From positions 682,001 through 746,000 of the forward strand of contig JAUIRK010000235.1 of the NCBI GenBank assembly GCA_030549495.1: DNA of 64,000 nt, in the 5' to 3' direction. Below, one piece after another: positions 12,366 through 23,159 of this stretch. A model generated the notes under the pieces. It had not been told where the DNA came from, made no database searches, and was given only the letters and a program-made list of their open reading frames with translations. The stretch's first letter is position 1, and every line of letters starts with the position of its first letter. A program made the translations under genes and the position numbers. Source of the stretch: Nectonema munidae. Lineage: Eukaryota; Nematomorpha; Nectonematoida; Nectonematidae.

Positions 12366-14418
12366 CACTAGAAGTACCAAAGATTTTTTATACCTAAAAA
12401 GACAATGTGGTCAAATTGACCACTCTGTATAACTTATCCAAAATTTGAAAATTAGAACTATTTTATTTAAAAATAATAATAAAAAAACAATAAAAACGCC
12501 TAACAGCTATTACATATAATTAACTTCTTTTTTATGCATTTACCACATGCCATTTTTCCACACTTTTTGCACTTTTCAGTAGTTTTATTTTTACAGCGTT
12601 TTGTTTGGCACAGTTTTCTGGTTGATGAAGATAACATTTTGTCGTCATTCAAAGAAAAGTCCGAATCACTATTGCATATTTCAACCTCTTCAATAAGATT
12701 CATAATAAATTGGTGTCTTGATATAGAAGATTTATTTATTTTCTTGTAAAGTATATAAGAATTTACCACGGCTAAATCTAAAACATTGAAAAAAAGGGCT
12801 AATGGCCATCTTCTAACTCCTGCTTTTGAAGTGTATAACTTTGTCATCTGGTCAACTATATCTACACCATACTTTGTTGAGTTATAAAACAAAATTGTTT
12901 CAGGCTTTTTTTTATTATCTTGCAAAATTTTTATTGTTTTAGTATGAAGAGAACTCAAAATCAACACCATTTTGTTTTCTTTTGCTTTATACGCTGTAAG
13001 AGAAATGTTTTCATTGCAATAAAAAATTTTTGAAGAAAATTTAGGCATTTTATTAGGCTTGTGCTTCAAAAGTTCAGGAATTTCTTTCCTATTCAGCTTT
13101 ATAGTTCCAACCAAACTTGTTTTTTTTTCAAGCAGTTTTTCGCACAAACTTTTGGAAGTAAAATAGTTGTCACAAGTTACATTGTAACCTTTATTATACA
13201 GTTTGGATTGTTCAAGCAATTTATCCACTACATAATGACCAAGTTGAAGATTTCTTCTATCTTCATCTTTTCCAAGATAAGGAAATCCACCACAAACATA
13301 CTTTGTTTCAACCTCAACAAGTAGCCAAAACTTTATGCCAAATTTATCTGGCTTGGATGGTAGGTATTGAGTAAAAGGGCACCTTGCTTTAGTAGGAAAA
13401 AGCTGTTCATCCACGCTCAAATAACAGTCAGGTGTATATGAGAGAATACAATTTTCTATAAAGATATTCCAAATATCGGAAAAAAGTGCAAATTTATCAT
13501 TCTCAAGTCTTTTATTACGATCGCTTTTCATATCAAACCTCAGATATTTCATAATCTTTTCATACTTTAAACGTGACATAGTGTTTGAGAAAAAATTGAC
13601 GCCCCATTTTTTTGACCAAAAAGACTTGAGAGGGTAATTTTTACCCCCTAAAACGCCGCGCAATATTGAAAGTGCCATAAATTTGTCAATATCCTGCAAA
13701 TCAATTTTCCAGTCATTTTCAAAATTTTTAGCTTCAAAGTTAGTACATTTTTGTATGTGTCGCAACATGTTCTCTGAAATTATACATCGAAAAGCTGAAA
13801 CAAAACTTTTATCAATATTACGAAGAGAATAATTTGTTGGACCAGATTTTACTTTGAAAACATTTTGTTGTTGTTTACGTCCATGTTCATCAGAGCAAGA
13901 AATTTCTGACCAAATTGTTCCATTTTTTCCAATCATATCATTATTATTTTGAAAGTCTACTTCTTCGGTTTCTAAGTTATTTGATGAATCTTCTGAAGTG
14001 AAAGAAGTCTCTAAATTACGGAGAGTTTCTTCATCGCTTTCGCTGGAGAGAAAATCTGAACCAGAATTATCTTCCTCGAGACTACGAATGAATAACAACG
14101 CGTTTGCAGAGGCTTCTCTTTAATACTTAGGAAGAGGCATTGAATAAAAAATATTAAAAAATGAATTAAAAAGGACAAGCAACTGAAAACAAATGTTTGA
14201 TTGATGAGATGTCAAAATGACCACTTTGTCTTTTTAGGTATGTTAGTCTCTGCACAGAAAATTCATAAATGTTTTGAAGAACACATGTATTAAAAACATA
14301 GTATAATTATATATATTAAAAGTCACAAAGTGACTGATGATTTAATTGTTGGATTCTATATAAATTTATTGATTAAAAAGTACGATGTGGTCATTTTGAC
14401 CACTTTGTCTTTCTAGTG
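12366..14418 (-). mobile_element. piggyBac transposon, nearly whole, with TTAA target duplication
   Basis: Both ends abut TTAA (12362-12365 and 14419-14422), the piggyBac target duplication. The terminal octamers are perfect inverted repeats, CACTAGAA and TTCTAGTG. A 17-bp near-palindrome lies ~41 bp in from the left end (12407-12423, GTGGTCAAATTGACCAC) and ~15 bp in from the right end (14387-14403, GTGGTCATTTTGACCAC). A third, inverted copy of the left subterminal block (TACCTAAAAAGACA...GACCAC) lies at about 14211-14240. Such asymmetric subterminal repeats are typical transposase-binding arrangements in piggyBac. The 2,053-bp body holds one long transposase frame. The sharpness of the ends and the open frame suggest a recent insertion. 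Confidence 0.95.
12500..14098 (-). CDS. piggyBac transposase (PGBD-like)
   Basis: An open frame of 532 codons encodes a DDE_Tnp_1_7 transposase. Counting from the first codon of the open frame there is an acidic Ser/Asp/Glu-rich N terminus (1-55) and the core with 'SVDEQ' (Asp ~230), 'VTCDNYF' (Asp ~310) and 'GVDIVDQM' (Asp ~413/416). These match the three catalytic aspartates of the family. A C-terminal Cys-rich domain (about 497-532) has paired CX2C spacings, the zinc-binding domain that recognises subterminal DNA. No in-frame stop interrupts it. The oddity is the start: no ATG occurs in frame before residue 55, and a TAA lies nine codons upstream of the TTG at 14098. Either the start is lost, or a tiny upstream exon (ATG at 14140) is spliced in across a possible 45-nt intron (14126-14082), which would keep the frame. 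Confidence 0.9.
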   Translation of the reverse strand: MLFIRSLEEDNSGSDFLSSESDEETLRNLETSFTSEDSSNNLETEEVDFQNNNDMIGKNGTIWSEISCSDEHGRKQQQNVFKVKSGPTNYSLRNIDKSFVSAFRCIISENMLRHIQKCTNFEAKNFENDWKIDLQDIDKFMALSILRGVLGGKNYPLKSFWSKKWGVNFFSNTMSRLKYEKIMKYLRFDMKSDRNKRLENDKFALFSDIWNIFIENCILSYTPDCYLSVDEQLFPTKARCPFTQYLPSKPDKFGIKFWLLVEVETKYVCGGFPYLGKDEDRRNLQLGHYVVDKLLEQSKLYNKGYNVTCDNYFTSKSLCEKLLEKKTSLVGTIKLNRKEIPELLKHKPNKMPKFSSKIFYCNENISLTAYKAKENKMVLILSSLHTKTIKILQDNKKKPETILFYNSTKYGVDIVDQMTKLYTSKAGVRRWPLALFFNVLDLAVVNSYILYKKINKSSISRHQFIMNLIEEVEICNSDSDFSLNDDKMLSSSTRKLCQTKRCKNKTTEKCKKCGKMACGKCIKKKLIICNSC

Positions 14419-14422
14419 TTAA

Positions 14423-15460
14423 ATCACTAACTTCTCACCTCAACTCGACTAACCTATTTCGCCGCAACACACATCGACATTTAATATTTCAATAAAGACC
14501 GCAAAGATCGAAATATTGATTAACTTCATTCCCCCTGTAAAGTCGAGTTTCCCAATAAAGATTTTTTTACGTTTTACCTTTATTTTTTAAGTTATATCTC
14601 TCCAATTTGAATATGAGTACCGACGTATCCATTTTTCATTATTAAAAAACTTGAAAATATTCCCATTCTACTCAACAAAAGACTTCTTTTATATTATCAT
14701 CAGTTTCATTGCTTAAAAATTATGTTGACAAAACCTTTCATAATACAATTGTTGGAAATTTGTTAAAAATACATAAATAACTCTCCCGCATACCTCACAT
14801 TTGACGACAATTAACAAAATTTGAAGATTCACTGTTTGTATATAATGATTGTTGTTTTCACTAAACGGTTTGTGCTAGCTCGCATAATTCAGAGTCAATA
14901 TAGCAAAGTTAGAGCAATATAAACAGACAAAAATTTAAAGAAAAACATTTATTTTTTTAAGATTATACTAACATGATAAATTTATCTTGCAAAGAAATTT
15001 GGTTTTTTTAGTGTAAGTAGTGTAAAAACTCTTGTTATATGAAGGAAATTTTAAAGTGTTGTTTGTATTTTTTAGGTTTATAATGTATCAATATAACACA
15101 AATATTTTTAAATCATGTCTCCAATTGCCTACACTACATAAATTATAAAACTTCGAAGATAAACCGTAATTATTAAATTACGAAAAGGCTTAAATTATTG
15201 GAAACATAGTTTTCCTACGTGATGTAGAATTGTTAAAAATATAGTTTTATATTTTTTTCACTTTATTTTATAATGACATTTTGATAATCAAGGGTTTTTC
15301 AAATTCAAAAATATCTTACTTTTGTTAAAATAAAGAACAAAGTATCACGTTAACCGATTGTCAGCTTTACCTGATTCAGATGATTTATTGATTTTAACCA
15401 TTTTAAGGTCTAATCGTCTCCTTTCTTAGTTTTATTTATTTAAAGAAGACGGTTTTAGAT
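14423..15460. other. AT-rich intergenic stretch, nothing recognised
   Basis: No gene or element end could be supported here. Confidence 0.5.
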
Positions 15461-15720
15461 CAAGGGTTGGCAAAGTAAGTGGTCGATAAGATAGACAAAC
15501 TTAAAAAATTGTCCTATGCTTTTTTTACTTTATAGAGTAATAAATCTCCTTTTTCTTCTAAAACACAACTTAGGACATTGTTAAGTATAGTATAAGATAT
15601 ATTAAAAATTTTTGGTTTGTATTTTTTCTCTTAATTGTTGGACATTGATTAATGTTTTTATGAAAATAAATGTTTTAGACATATTTTCAAATATTGATAA
15701 AATAAATTAATCAAAATATA
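15461..15720. repeat. hAT-like terminal repeat, copy 1
   Basis: It begins CAAGGGTTGGCAAAGT and contains GGTCGATAAGATAGACAAAC (15480-15499), which recurs at about 55350-55371 after a similar CAGGAGTCGGCAAAG start. The CAGGGGTCGGCAAA type of start is common among hAT ends. No matching opposite end was found, so this is one end or a truncated copy. Confidence 0.45.
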
Positions 15721-15824
15721 TAATATAGGGGACGAGCGCGAACGCAAGTCCCATCACCCAAAAATTATGCGCTTGATATACCTTCATTTGAGGCAATCAT
15801 AACCAAAGAGAACATCGAAGTGCA

Positions 15825-15888
15825 ATGAAAGTCTCTAAGGCTAAAAGAACTGCCTTATTGATCACAGTATCTTTTGCGCCAAGTAAGT
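15825..15888 (+). other. Exon-like block with GTAAGT donor in the left inverted repeat
   Basis: ATG at 15825 opens 58 nt of frame followed directly by GTAAGT (15883-15888), a consensus 5' splice site. The encoded peptide begins M-K-V-S-K-A-K-R-T-A-L-L-I-T-V. The same-length block occurs inverted at 16378-16435. Whether it is transcribed is unknown. Confidence 0.45.
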
Positions 15889-16371
15889 GATAGTGCTTCC
15901 TTTATTTTCAATATATACCATAAAAGGTGAATCTATTTAAACATAAAGGAGGAGTAAGATTATATTTGATGTTTTATTCTATATTAATGAAATTTATTAT
16001 TTAAAACAATAAAATATTAATAAAAAATAAATAACTTATTAAATTTAAATGCATTATTAGGAAATTCATTCTTTAAATTATAATTTTCTAGAATTTAAAA
16101 TTTATAAAATATAATCAGCGTTAAGAAATTATCTTAACGCCACCATTATTTTAAAGTATTTTTAATTTAGAATTTAATAACGATAAACATAAAATTATAA
16201 ATAGTTTCTTTATTTTCATATAATTTATTTATAAGAAGGATGAAAAATGATGAATTCCTGGTATAATTAAATGTAGGTATTAGATAGTAAAATCTAGTGA
16301 AACTATTTTGAAATCCATAATTATAGGAGTCTATCTTTGTTTAATAAGAATAACATTTTATCTTACAAAGT

Positions 16372-16435
16372 ACTTACCTGGCGCGGAGGGTACCGTGATC
16401 ATTAAGGCGGTCCTTCTAGCTTTGATGTTGTTCAT
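16372..16435 (-). other. Exon-like block with GTAAGT donor in the right inverted repeat
   Basis: Mirror of the block at 15825. The ATG is at 16435 on the minus strand, with 58 nt of frame (M-N-N-I-K-A-R-R-T-A-L-M-I-T-V) and then GTAAGT (16377-16372). Length is identical to the left block with no indel, and many differences are silent or conservative. Confidence 0.45.
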
Positions 16436-16532
16436 TGCACTTAGAATAATGCCTTAGTTACGGTTATCCCAAATGTGGATAATTCGAGCGCATAATTTTT
16501 GAGTGATGGGATCTGCGTTCGCGCTAATCCCC

Positions 16533-17540
16533 TTTATTTTATTATATATTTTTGATAATCTCAATATTTCAATTTTTTTTTGTATAAAGTTTTGAAAAAT
16601 TTGATTGAAGATATAAAATTTATATCTTATTTAAATGCTACGCAATATTTTATTGTACTTTTGGTATAAAAATTAAGTCGCAAAACTAATCTATACGAAA
16701 TCTAGTTTCATTTCTTTATTTTACTTTGACTACATATTTCCAATGTTATCATTAAAACACAATTGTACATACTTATACAGTGCTTACAATTTGTAGATTC
16801 GTTAATTTCGTCTGTAGATGGCCTATTGGTGTGAGCGTTGGGTCTCAATTAACATATATATATATACAACATACTTTTTCATCTTACGAATTTTATAAAC
16901 ACATTTATTTGAAAAAGACCCAATAAAAAGTATTTGAATTTCCCAACATTTGTTGAGATCATCTCCCTGGCGGATCTAAGGATGGAGGCCGCCTTGGCCC
17001 CCTACCAAGGACGCAGGTTTGACAGCAGAAAACTGTACTTTAAACTAATAATTATATCAGAAATTCAAATATATAAGCTTTTAAATATAATGAAAAAAGT
17101 AGTATAAAAAATATAGTTTTCAACAATTTTGATTATATTTACATATGTTGATATTGATTACTTTCAAGATTTTCGTACGACTAACTTTCGCTTTCATTTT
17201 CGTTTGTGCTTTCATTCATCAAAAATTCATATTGTGGATCATGACATCGAAATATTTTCAGAAAAAGAAAATACCGATTAAATATTTTTAAAGAAACATT
17301 TTTTTTTAAATATATGCTATTTCATTTCTCTTGATTTCTTTTTTTATTGAAAATTCAAAAAGAAGATTTGTTTCATTTTTTTCAAATTAAATGATTCCTT
17401 AGAAACAACAAAAAGATCATTGATTGATGATCATAATGCTAATTATTTTTTGTTTAATTAGTTATGAGATAAATTATTATTATTTGCGATTCTTTCCACT
17501 AAACTAAGTTTATTTTAATATTTCTTCTGTTTTTTTTCAA
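16533..17540. other. AT-rich stretch with one GC-rich island
   Basis: There is a TA microsatellite near 16854-16864. At 16966-17030 an isolated GC-rich block (GGCGGATCTAAGGATGGAGG and on to a run of C) stands out, and may be an end of an element I cannot identify. The rest shows nothing. Confidence 0.35.
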
Positions 17541-17564
17541 AGAATAACATCCAATTGCATTTCT

Positions 17565-19622
17565 ATGGATTTTTCTGAGGTTACGATTTCAAAAAACACT
17601 AAGGAGCAGCCAGTGTTAGCAAAAAATGACATTGCTTGTACTTTACTCTACCCTTGTGGACCAAGTAAAATGCCAGATGGTGATAAACTATATTTATTAC
17701 AGCAAGTTGTTTGTCCAACCGGCGCACCATCATCCTCGCCTTGTGAGATGAATAGAAGTGGAAAGACAAAGCGAATAACATCATTTTTTGAAACATATTC
17801 AAAGCACTTAGATCGATTGTTTTCTCGCTTTTGTGTTTTCTAGCAACAGAAAATGTCGGCACGTCAAAATATCAGCTAGGCAACTAGTGGTAATGCCATG
17901 TAGATGCTTTGCCAGATTGACTGGACAGAACGGATATCTGTATAATCATAACAAAGTCAACTATCATACATCTGCAAACTTGCTGCCCATGAACTCCGTC
18001 TAAGCACCTTTCAACCAGCACTTGCAGTGGACAGTCAACTGCCGTTGCGGGGACATCGAGATGACTAGCATTTAGATCTTCCAGTATCAATTAATAACAT
18101 TGTCACAGACGAGGGTTGTTAATGATTCAGATGTATTCCCTAGTCAACACAAAATTGTTTAATCATCTCTTAATGCTACATACCTATCAAAAACTACGCA
18201 AAATGAACTTGTATCATGTATGGCGACTGTGATTAAGAGGAAAATTTCTAAGGAGGTTTGTGTTTTACTCTGTCATCGCTGATGAGCCAACTGATCAGGC
18301 ACACAAAACTCAACTTTCTGTCAGTGTGCGTTACATGAAGAATAATGTAATCATAGAACGCTTCTTAGAATTTCTGAATCCAGATTCATTGAGTCTAGTG
18401 GGACTTGTAACAGAAATATTTCGTGTGCTGGTCTAGATGAAACTTACTTCGTGGAGCAAGGTTATGATGGTGCTACAGCAATGAGTGGAGCTTTTAATTG
18501 AGTGCAAGCAGAAATCAAGCGACGTTGTGGAAATCAAGCGGTTTATGTTCACTGTTCGGCTCATGCTCTCAATCTAACTGTAGTGAAAGTTTCTGAAGTA
18601 CCAAAGATTCGAAATGCGTTTAGAGTTGTCGGCAGCTTAGCTAAGTTTTTCAGTTTGAGTGCTGTAAGAACAAAAGCATTGCAGGTAGCTCAAAGTCCCA
18701 TGCAAACACGTTGGATGGAAAAGCATAAAGCTATTCTTATAGCATATATCCTTTATTCTGTTGTTTCGAAGGTGCTGCAAGACATTTTTGTCATTTATAG
18801 ATGCAAGCAGCTTGTTGGCCTCTTTGATTAAACCAGAGTTTGTCATAGCATTGACTATAATAAACAACGTAATGATTGTTACCAAGAAGCTGGCTATTGC
18901 TCTACAGTCAGGATCAAAAGATTTATCTTCGGATATAAACTACTATCAAGAAACAGTTTTAGGGATGGAGAAACAATGAAGCACAGTTCTAGAAGATCTT
19001 TGAAATAGTCCAAGATTTATATGGTGGAGAACCTTTGCGCATTTCTAGAATAGTTGGGCGCCAGACGAAGCGCAATAATATTTCAGCAGCCTCTTCATTG
19101 GATTCTTATCGCCGTTCTATTTATTTGTATTTATTGGATGGCATAATTTTTCAAATTGACGACTGTTTCGGAAACCACCATGATATTGTTCTTCTCCTTT
19201 ATGGATTACTACCGGAATTTGTCAGAAAATCTGTTAAAGAAAATATTATGCAGTATTGTGAAATGATAAACGGCTTCTTGGATGAAGTAGAACTGGAATT
19301 TGAAACGTGGAACACTTTTTCCAAATCAACTCCTGATTTTCCACATGACTGCATCTCAGCCTTAAACATATGTGATATATCGTTTTATCCGAACATACAT
19401 GTACCTTTAACTATCTTTGCCACTTTGACAGTCTCCTCAGCTACTGATGAGCTTATATTTTCAGTCCTCAAATACTCAAAGTCATATCTTCCTTCCATTA
19501 TGGGAGAAGATCGTCTCAACAGGCTTGCACTAGGCTACATTCATCATGATATTGACTGCTCAGAAATTGTGGAAATAATCGTTAAATTATTTGCTATTCT
19601 ACAGAGGAAAATCCAGATGTAA
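17565..19622 (+). pseudogene. ZMYM1-like hAT transposase, broken
   Basis: In order on the plus strand: an N-terminal frame (17565-17843) with Cys pairs that may be a TTF-type finger; an 'LPLRGHRDD' block near 18030; the catalytic start 'VIADEPTDQAHKTQLSVSVRYM' near 18270-18330 (a DEx[T/A]D-type first acidic motif); 'EQGYDGATAMSG' near 18460 (second acidic motif); 'VYVHCSAHALNL' near 18540; and a long C-terminal frame (19035-19622) with the dimerisation signature 'LTIFATLTVSSATDELIFSVLKYSKSYLPSIMGEDRLNRLAL'. At least four stops or frameshifts interrupt it. The family places the catalytic third residue in the C-terminal part; here 'SATDE' replaces the usual SxxER. Confidence 0.8.
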
Positions 19623-20067
19623 AATCAAAATATCTTTAACTCTGCTACTTTTATATATCAGAATTTCTTTATTAAATTGAAATTGTACATGAATATTGCA
19701 TACATTATAATTAAATACATTTTATGCAAATATTATTATAAATTATACAATAATGAACTTAAAAATCGCAATCAATTACAAAGTTGACAATGAACTATCT
19801 ATATATATATATTTGGGTTGAAATACCCCCCCCCCCCTTATAATGTATGAAAAAGAAAAAGAGAAGAACATTAGAAACGTACCGTATCTGTTATGTTTGA
19901 CATTAATAAGTTGTAATAATATTAATCTTCTTGCTTTTCTCCACTCCGTGACAATCTCCTAGAACAATTCTGCCTTAATTCAAATAAATCATAGTGTTTT
20001 TCTCAAACTAAATGTATCTCCTTAAGAGTGTAGATGTACCAGTGGTACACCATATTGGGAACCCCTG
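17565..20067 (+). mobile_element. hAT transposon remnant, ZMYM1-like
   Basis: A chain of plus-strand frames spells a hAT transposase of the ZMYM1/TTF-zinc-finger group, and the element's right end follows at 20041-20067 (inverse of CAGGGGTTCCCAATATGG). No matching left terminus was found upstream of 17565. The end of the coding region and the terminus are separated by about 450 bp of AT-rich DNA. Confidence 0.75.
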
Positions 20068-20993
20068 CCATATATTGTAAATTAATCATGATGATATTGA
20101 TTCTGAAAATATTTTGACCCCCTAAATTTAAATTGCGGTTACTGTTTAACTCTGTCTAATATGTGGACAGTTTCATTTTTAAATAATTTTGGCTAAATTT
20201 AGCAAATCGGTGCCTTTCAATTGGATCATGGTGATATATTTACCAAGCAAGAACATGAATACTAACTGCTAATATGCCGTTAATTTGACAATACATTTAC
20301 TTTTATATATTTTAGCCAAGTAGATAAAGATAATTTTTTCCTTTCTTGAAATAATTAATATTTTTAACCTTCAAGATTGTATTTTGATTATGTAGGTCGT
20401 AATGAATTAACTTGATGAAAGGTTGTCATTAGTGTTGTCAGCATATTTCTCGTTACACACAACCCAAGTCTGTCTATATATAATAAAATTCCTGTCCATT
20501 GGGTGTAAAAAAATGAAGGACTATGTAAGCCATCAGTGGTGGTGGAACGTATCAGTGAATGCGATCTTCAAAATTTCGTATAATCTACTTTTATAGTGTA
20601 ATGGTTTTCAAACCATTCTATATATTGACCCTTTTCTATGGAAAAATTACAATCAAATAATAATTAATGCATGTATCACCAAACTCAATTGGTTTGCTGA
20701 CAGATTGCATTTTTTTTACAATTGAGCTCTGAGAATCTTTTTCACTCTCTCTCTCTCTCTCTAGGAAAAGAAAACGCTTATAATGTATCTACTCTCATTA
20801 TATTTAAAATATAAGAAATTTTGCTTCTACCTACACAGCCAAGCAATGGAAAGTCTCCTAGAAATAAAACTGTTTTTAAAAGAAGAAATCGTTCATCATA
20901 ATTTTAAGTGTACAAAAAGTTAGATTTTTGGAAACTACGAGTAATCTACTTTTATTTATGTAATTCTTTAGTTATTTATTTAGTAAGATGGTA
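20068..20993. other. AT-rich intergenic stretch with a CT microsatellite
   Basis: A (CT)n run lies at about 20744-20761. Nothing else was recognised. Confidence 0.4.
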
Positions 20994-21186
20994 CCAAACC
21001 AAGCTGAAATTTTTGTAATAAAATCTGGGATTTATACTTTGTAGACTCGATACTAAAAATGAAAAAAATAGTACTAGTCTCTTATCAATCTGAAAATCTG
21101 TTTAGACTAGTGCTGTTTTTTTTCATTTTTACTATCGAGTCTACAAAGTATGAATCCGATATTTTATTACAAAAAGTTCAGTTTGA
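20994..21186. mobile_element. Palindromic MITE, mariner-like, TA-flanked
   Basis: Two arms of about 85 bp (20994-21080 and 21103-21186) are near-perfect inverted repeats sharing TTTTTGTAATAAAAT and TACTTTGTAGACTCGATA, around a 22-bp loop. TA dinucleotides flank both ends (20992-20993 and 21187-21188), as expected for Tc1/mariner-type insertions. The 76-codon open frame starting at 21059 runs through the right arm and is not a gene. Confidence 0.75.
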
Positions 21187-21189
21187 TAT

Positions 21190-23150
21190 CCTCTTATCGT
21201 ACATTGGCTGCTATTATAACATTGATAAAGCATTAAATTTGAGATTCTATGTTGAAAAATATGTTTTTGTTGATGATTGTATTTTTTGATGTAAAGAGTG
21301 GATCATCATAACTATGTGGTTATTTAATGAAGGTGGAATTTAAAAAAATACTTGTATCACATTGAATCAAAAATAACTATTTAAAATAAACTGGAATGCA
21401 AACGAATATAGAACTTCATTATAAGAAAGGCGCTATGCCACAATGCCCCTCCCCCTTAATACATTCTATATTATTCATGAACGCTAAATTGTCGGTGTAG
21501 CGAACAAAGTGTTTCAAAAATGAAATCTATAAAAAATCGCACAAAGTTTAATATTAAATGCTTAAAATACAAGGTTTCGGAGCTAGAATAAAATTGACTG
21601 GCTCCAGAGCATAAATATTTTAGTCTCTGGCTTCAGCTCCATCAACTTTGCAGAAAAGAGATATGCATATCTACGTAATATATGTTGACAATTATTAGGG
21701 TATGTATTGAATGTAATACAGTGTGTTAGTTTTTGAATATTAAATATAGAAAGAGAAGTAGTGAAAACTACTACTAGAATTACTATAGTTTCTAAGAAAG
21801 TTTCCCAACGCTGAAAATTTTCCCTAGCAATCTCTTACATCTGTTGTATATGTTCAACTAGAAAATGTCTCCATTTCATGTAAACGTCATTCACCACTCA
21901 CACCATACATTCATTCTACTTATTTATATACTTTATATATTCATTATTTTTATCAGTGCTTATTTTATTTATATAAATAATTTTTTCAAACATATAAAAA
22001 GTGGAATGTAATATATAAAAAATATATTATTTCAGAATGATTAAGAAATTTAAATGTTTTAAAAATTGTATTAGGTATCATACTAACATTGAATACATAT
22101 GGAATAACTTTACACTTTTCAATAAGTAGTCTGATTTGGATTAGTTTATTGAAGAATTGAAACTAGAAATCTTTCATTTGATTTTTTGTCGATGGCAGTT
22201 TGTTTATACCTACGCATTGGAGTGTATTAGGGCTTTGGCAATGAAAAGACACTTATGATAGCCTATCAACTTATCCATACACTAGTCAGTAAATATTTTA
22301 AAATTGAAAGATAAAATATTTAAAAAAGAAATTAAAAAACTGTTTAAGATTTTTTAACCGTATTTAAGGCATGGGGGCGAAATCCGCCCCTCATGAAAAA
22401 ATTAACAAGTATGCACAAACTACATTATTATTTCGGTTATAATTTTATGACTTTTTCTAAATAAGTATTTTTTATGATTTGACAATAATTTAGTAATTTT
22501 ATAAAATGAATTACGCCTTATACAGTTGTAACAAAGAATGTTACTAACTTTTTGCTTTTTTCTACTTACAAATGATAAACAACTTTTTACTAAAAATTCT
22601 TTCTCTATTCTTATTCAAAGGTCTTGTATTTTTAATAGTTTAATCGGATAAATAAAAGACTGAAAATAGGTCAATGACCTTTTACTACATTTCAGTTTAT
22701 GCATTTAATATACATACGTATATATAAACAAAGAAATAAAATGTTCTTTGAAAACCTGATAAGCTCAAAACAAGTATCTAAACATTTATCAAGCTCGCAA
22801 AAATTATATCATTTACTTTTTACAACTTTCAATTATAACATTTTCTCAAAATCAAATTAGAAAATAAGGTATGGGAAATAGGAAAACGATTCTTGTCAAG
22901 ACTATTGCTTTAGAATGTAAAACATAGTTGAAATCCATGTATATTGGAACATAAGAAATTTTTTATCACTCTAAGTCACAAGATACTATCACTTTCACAT
23001 ATAATGGCGCCAATTTTATTATTTAAATTTTTCCACTTATAAATATTTAGAGTTAAAAAATTCCACGTTTAGATTTATGTTTGTTTATTGTTTAGATAAA
23101 ATGTAGTGTTGAGTATAAATTCACATACCAATCTAGTGTCTATGCTGGCA
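21190..23150. other. Intergenic stretch with degenerate element ends
   Basis: At 21590-21660 a GCTCC/GGCTTC-rich block resembles the hAT-type ends at 32.4 kb and 50.9 kb. A GC-rich hairpin at 22370-22395 follows a TTAACC. The rest is AT-rich and unassigned. Confidence 0.35.
22370..22395. repeat. GC-rich hairpin next to TTAA
   Basis: CATGGGGGCG and CGCCCCTCATG pair around a short AAATC loop. A TTAA at 22354-22357 precedes it by ~12 bp, which could mark a piggyBac left end belonging with the transposase scrap at 23.2-24.1 kb. Confidence 0.4.
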
Positions 23151-23159
23151 AACCTATCA

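Larger units (their letters stand above)
15728..16532. mobile_element. Unclassified element with ~165-bp terminal inverted repeats
   Basis: The left end starts GGGGACGAGCGCGAACGCA and the right end, read inward, starts GGGGATTAGCGCGAACGCA. Similarity continues inward for about 165 bp on each side, including CCCATCAC(C/T)CAAAAATTATG and a block around an ATG. The 470-bp centre is extremely AT-rich with no frame. GC-rich ends around an AT-rich core suggest a non-autonomous element. No clear target duplication is seen, so I cannot name the superfamily. Long TIRs would suit a MULE-like element, but that is a guess. Confidence 0.8.

Noticed and set aside
21059-21289. 76-codon frame
   Set aside because: Runs through one arm of the palindromic MITE, whose mirrored structure explains the sequence.
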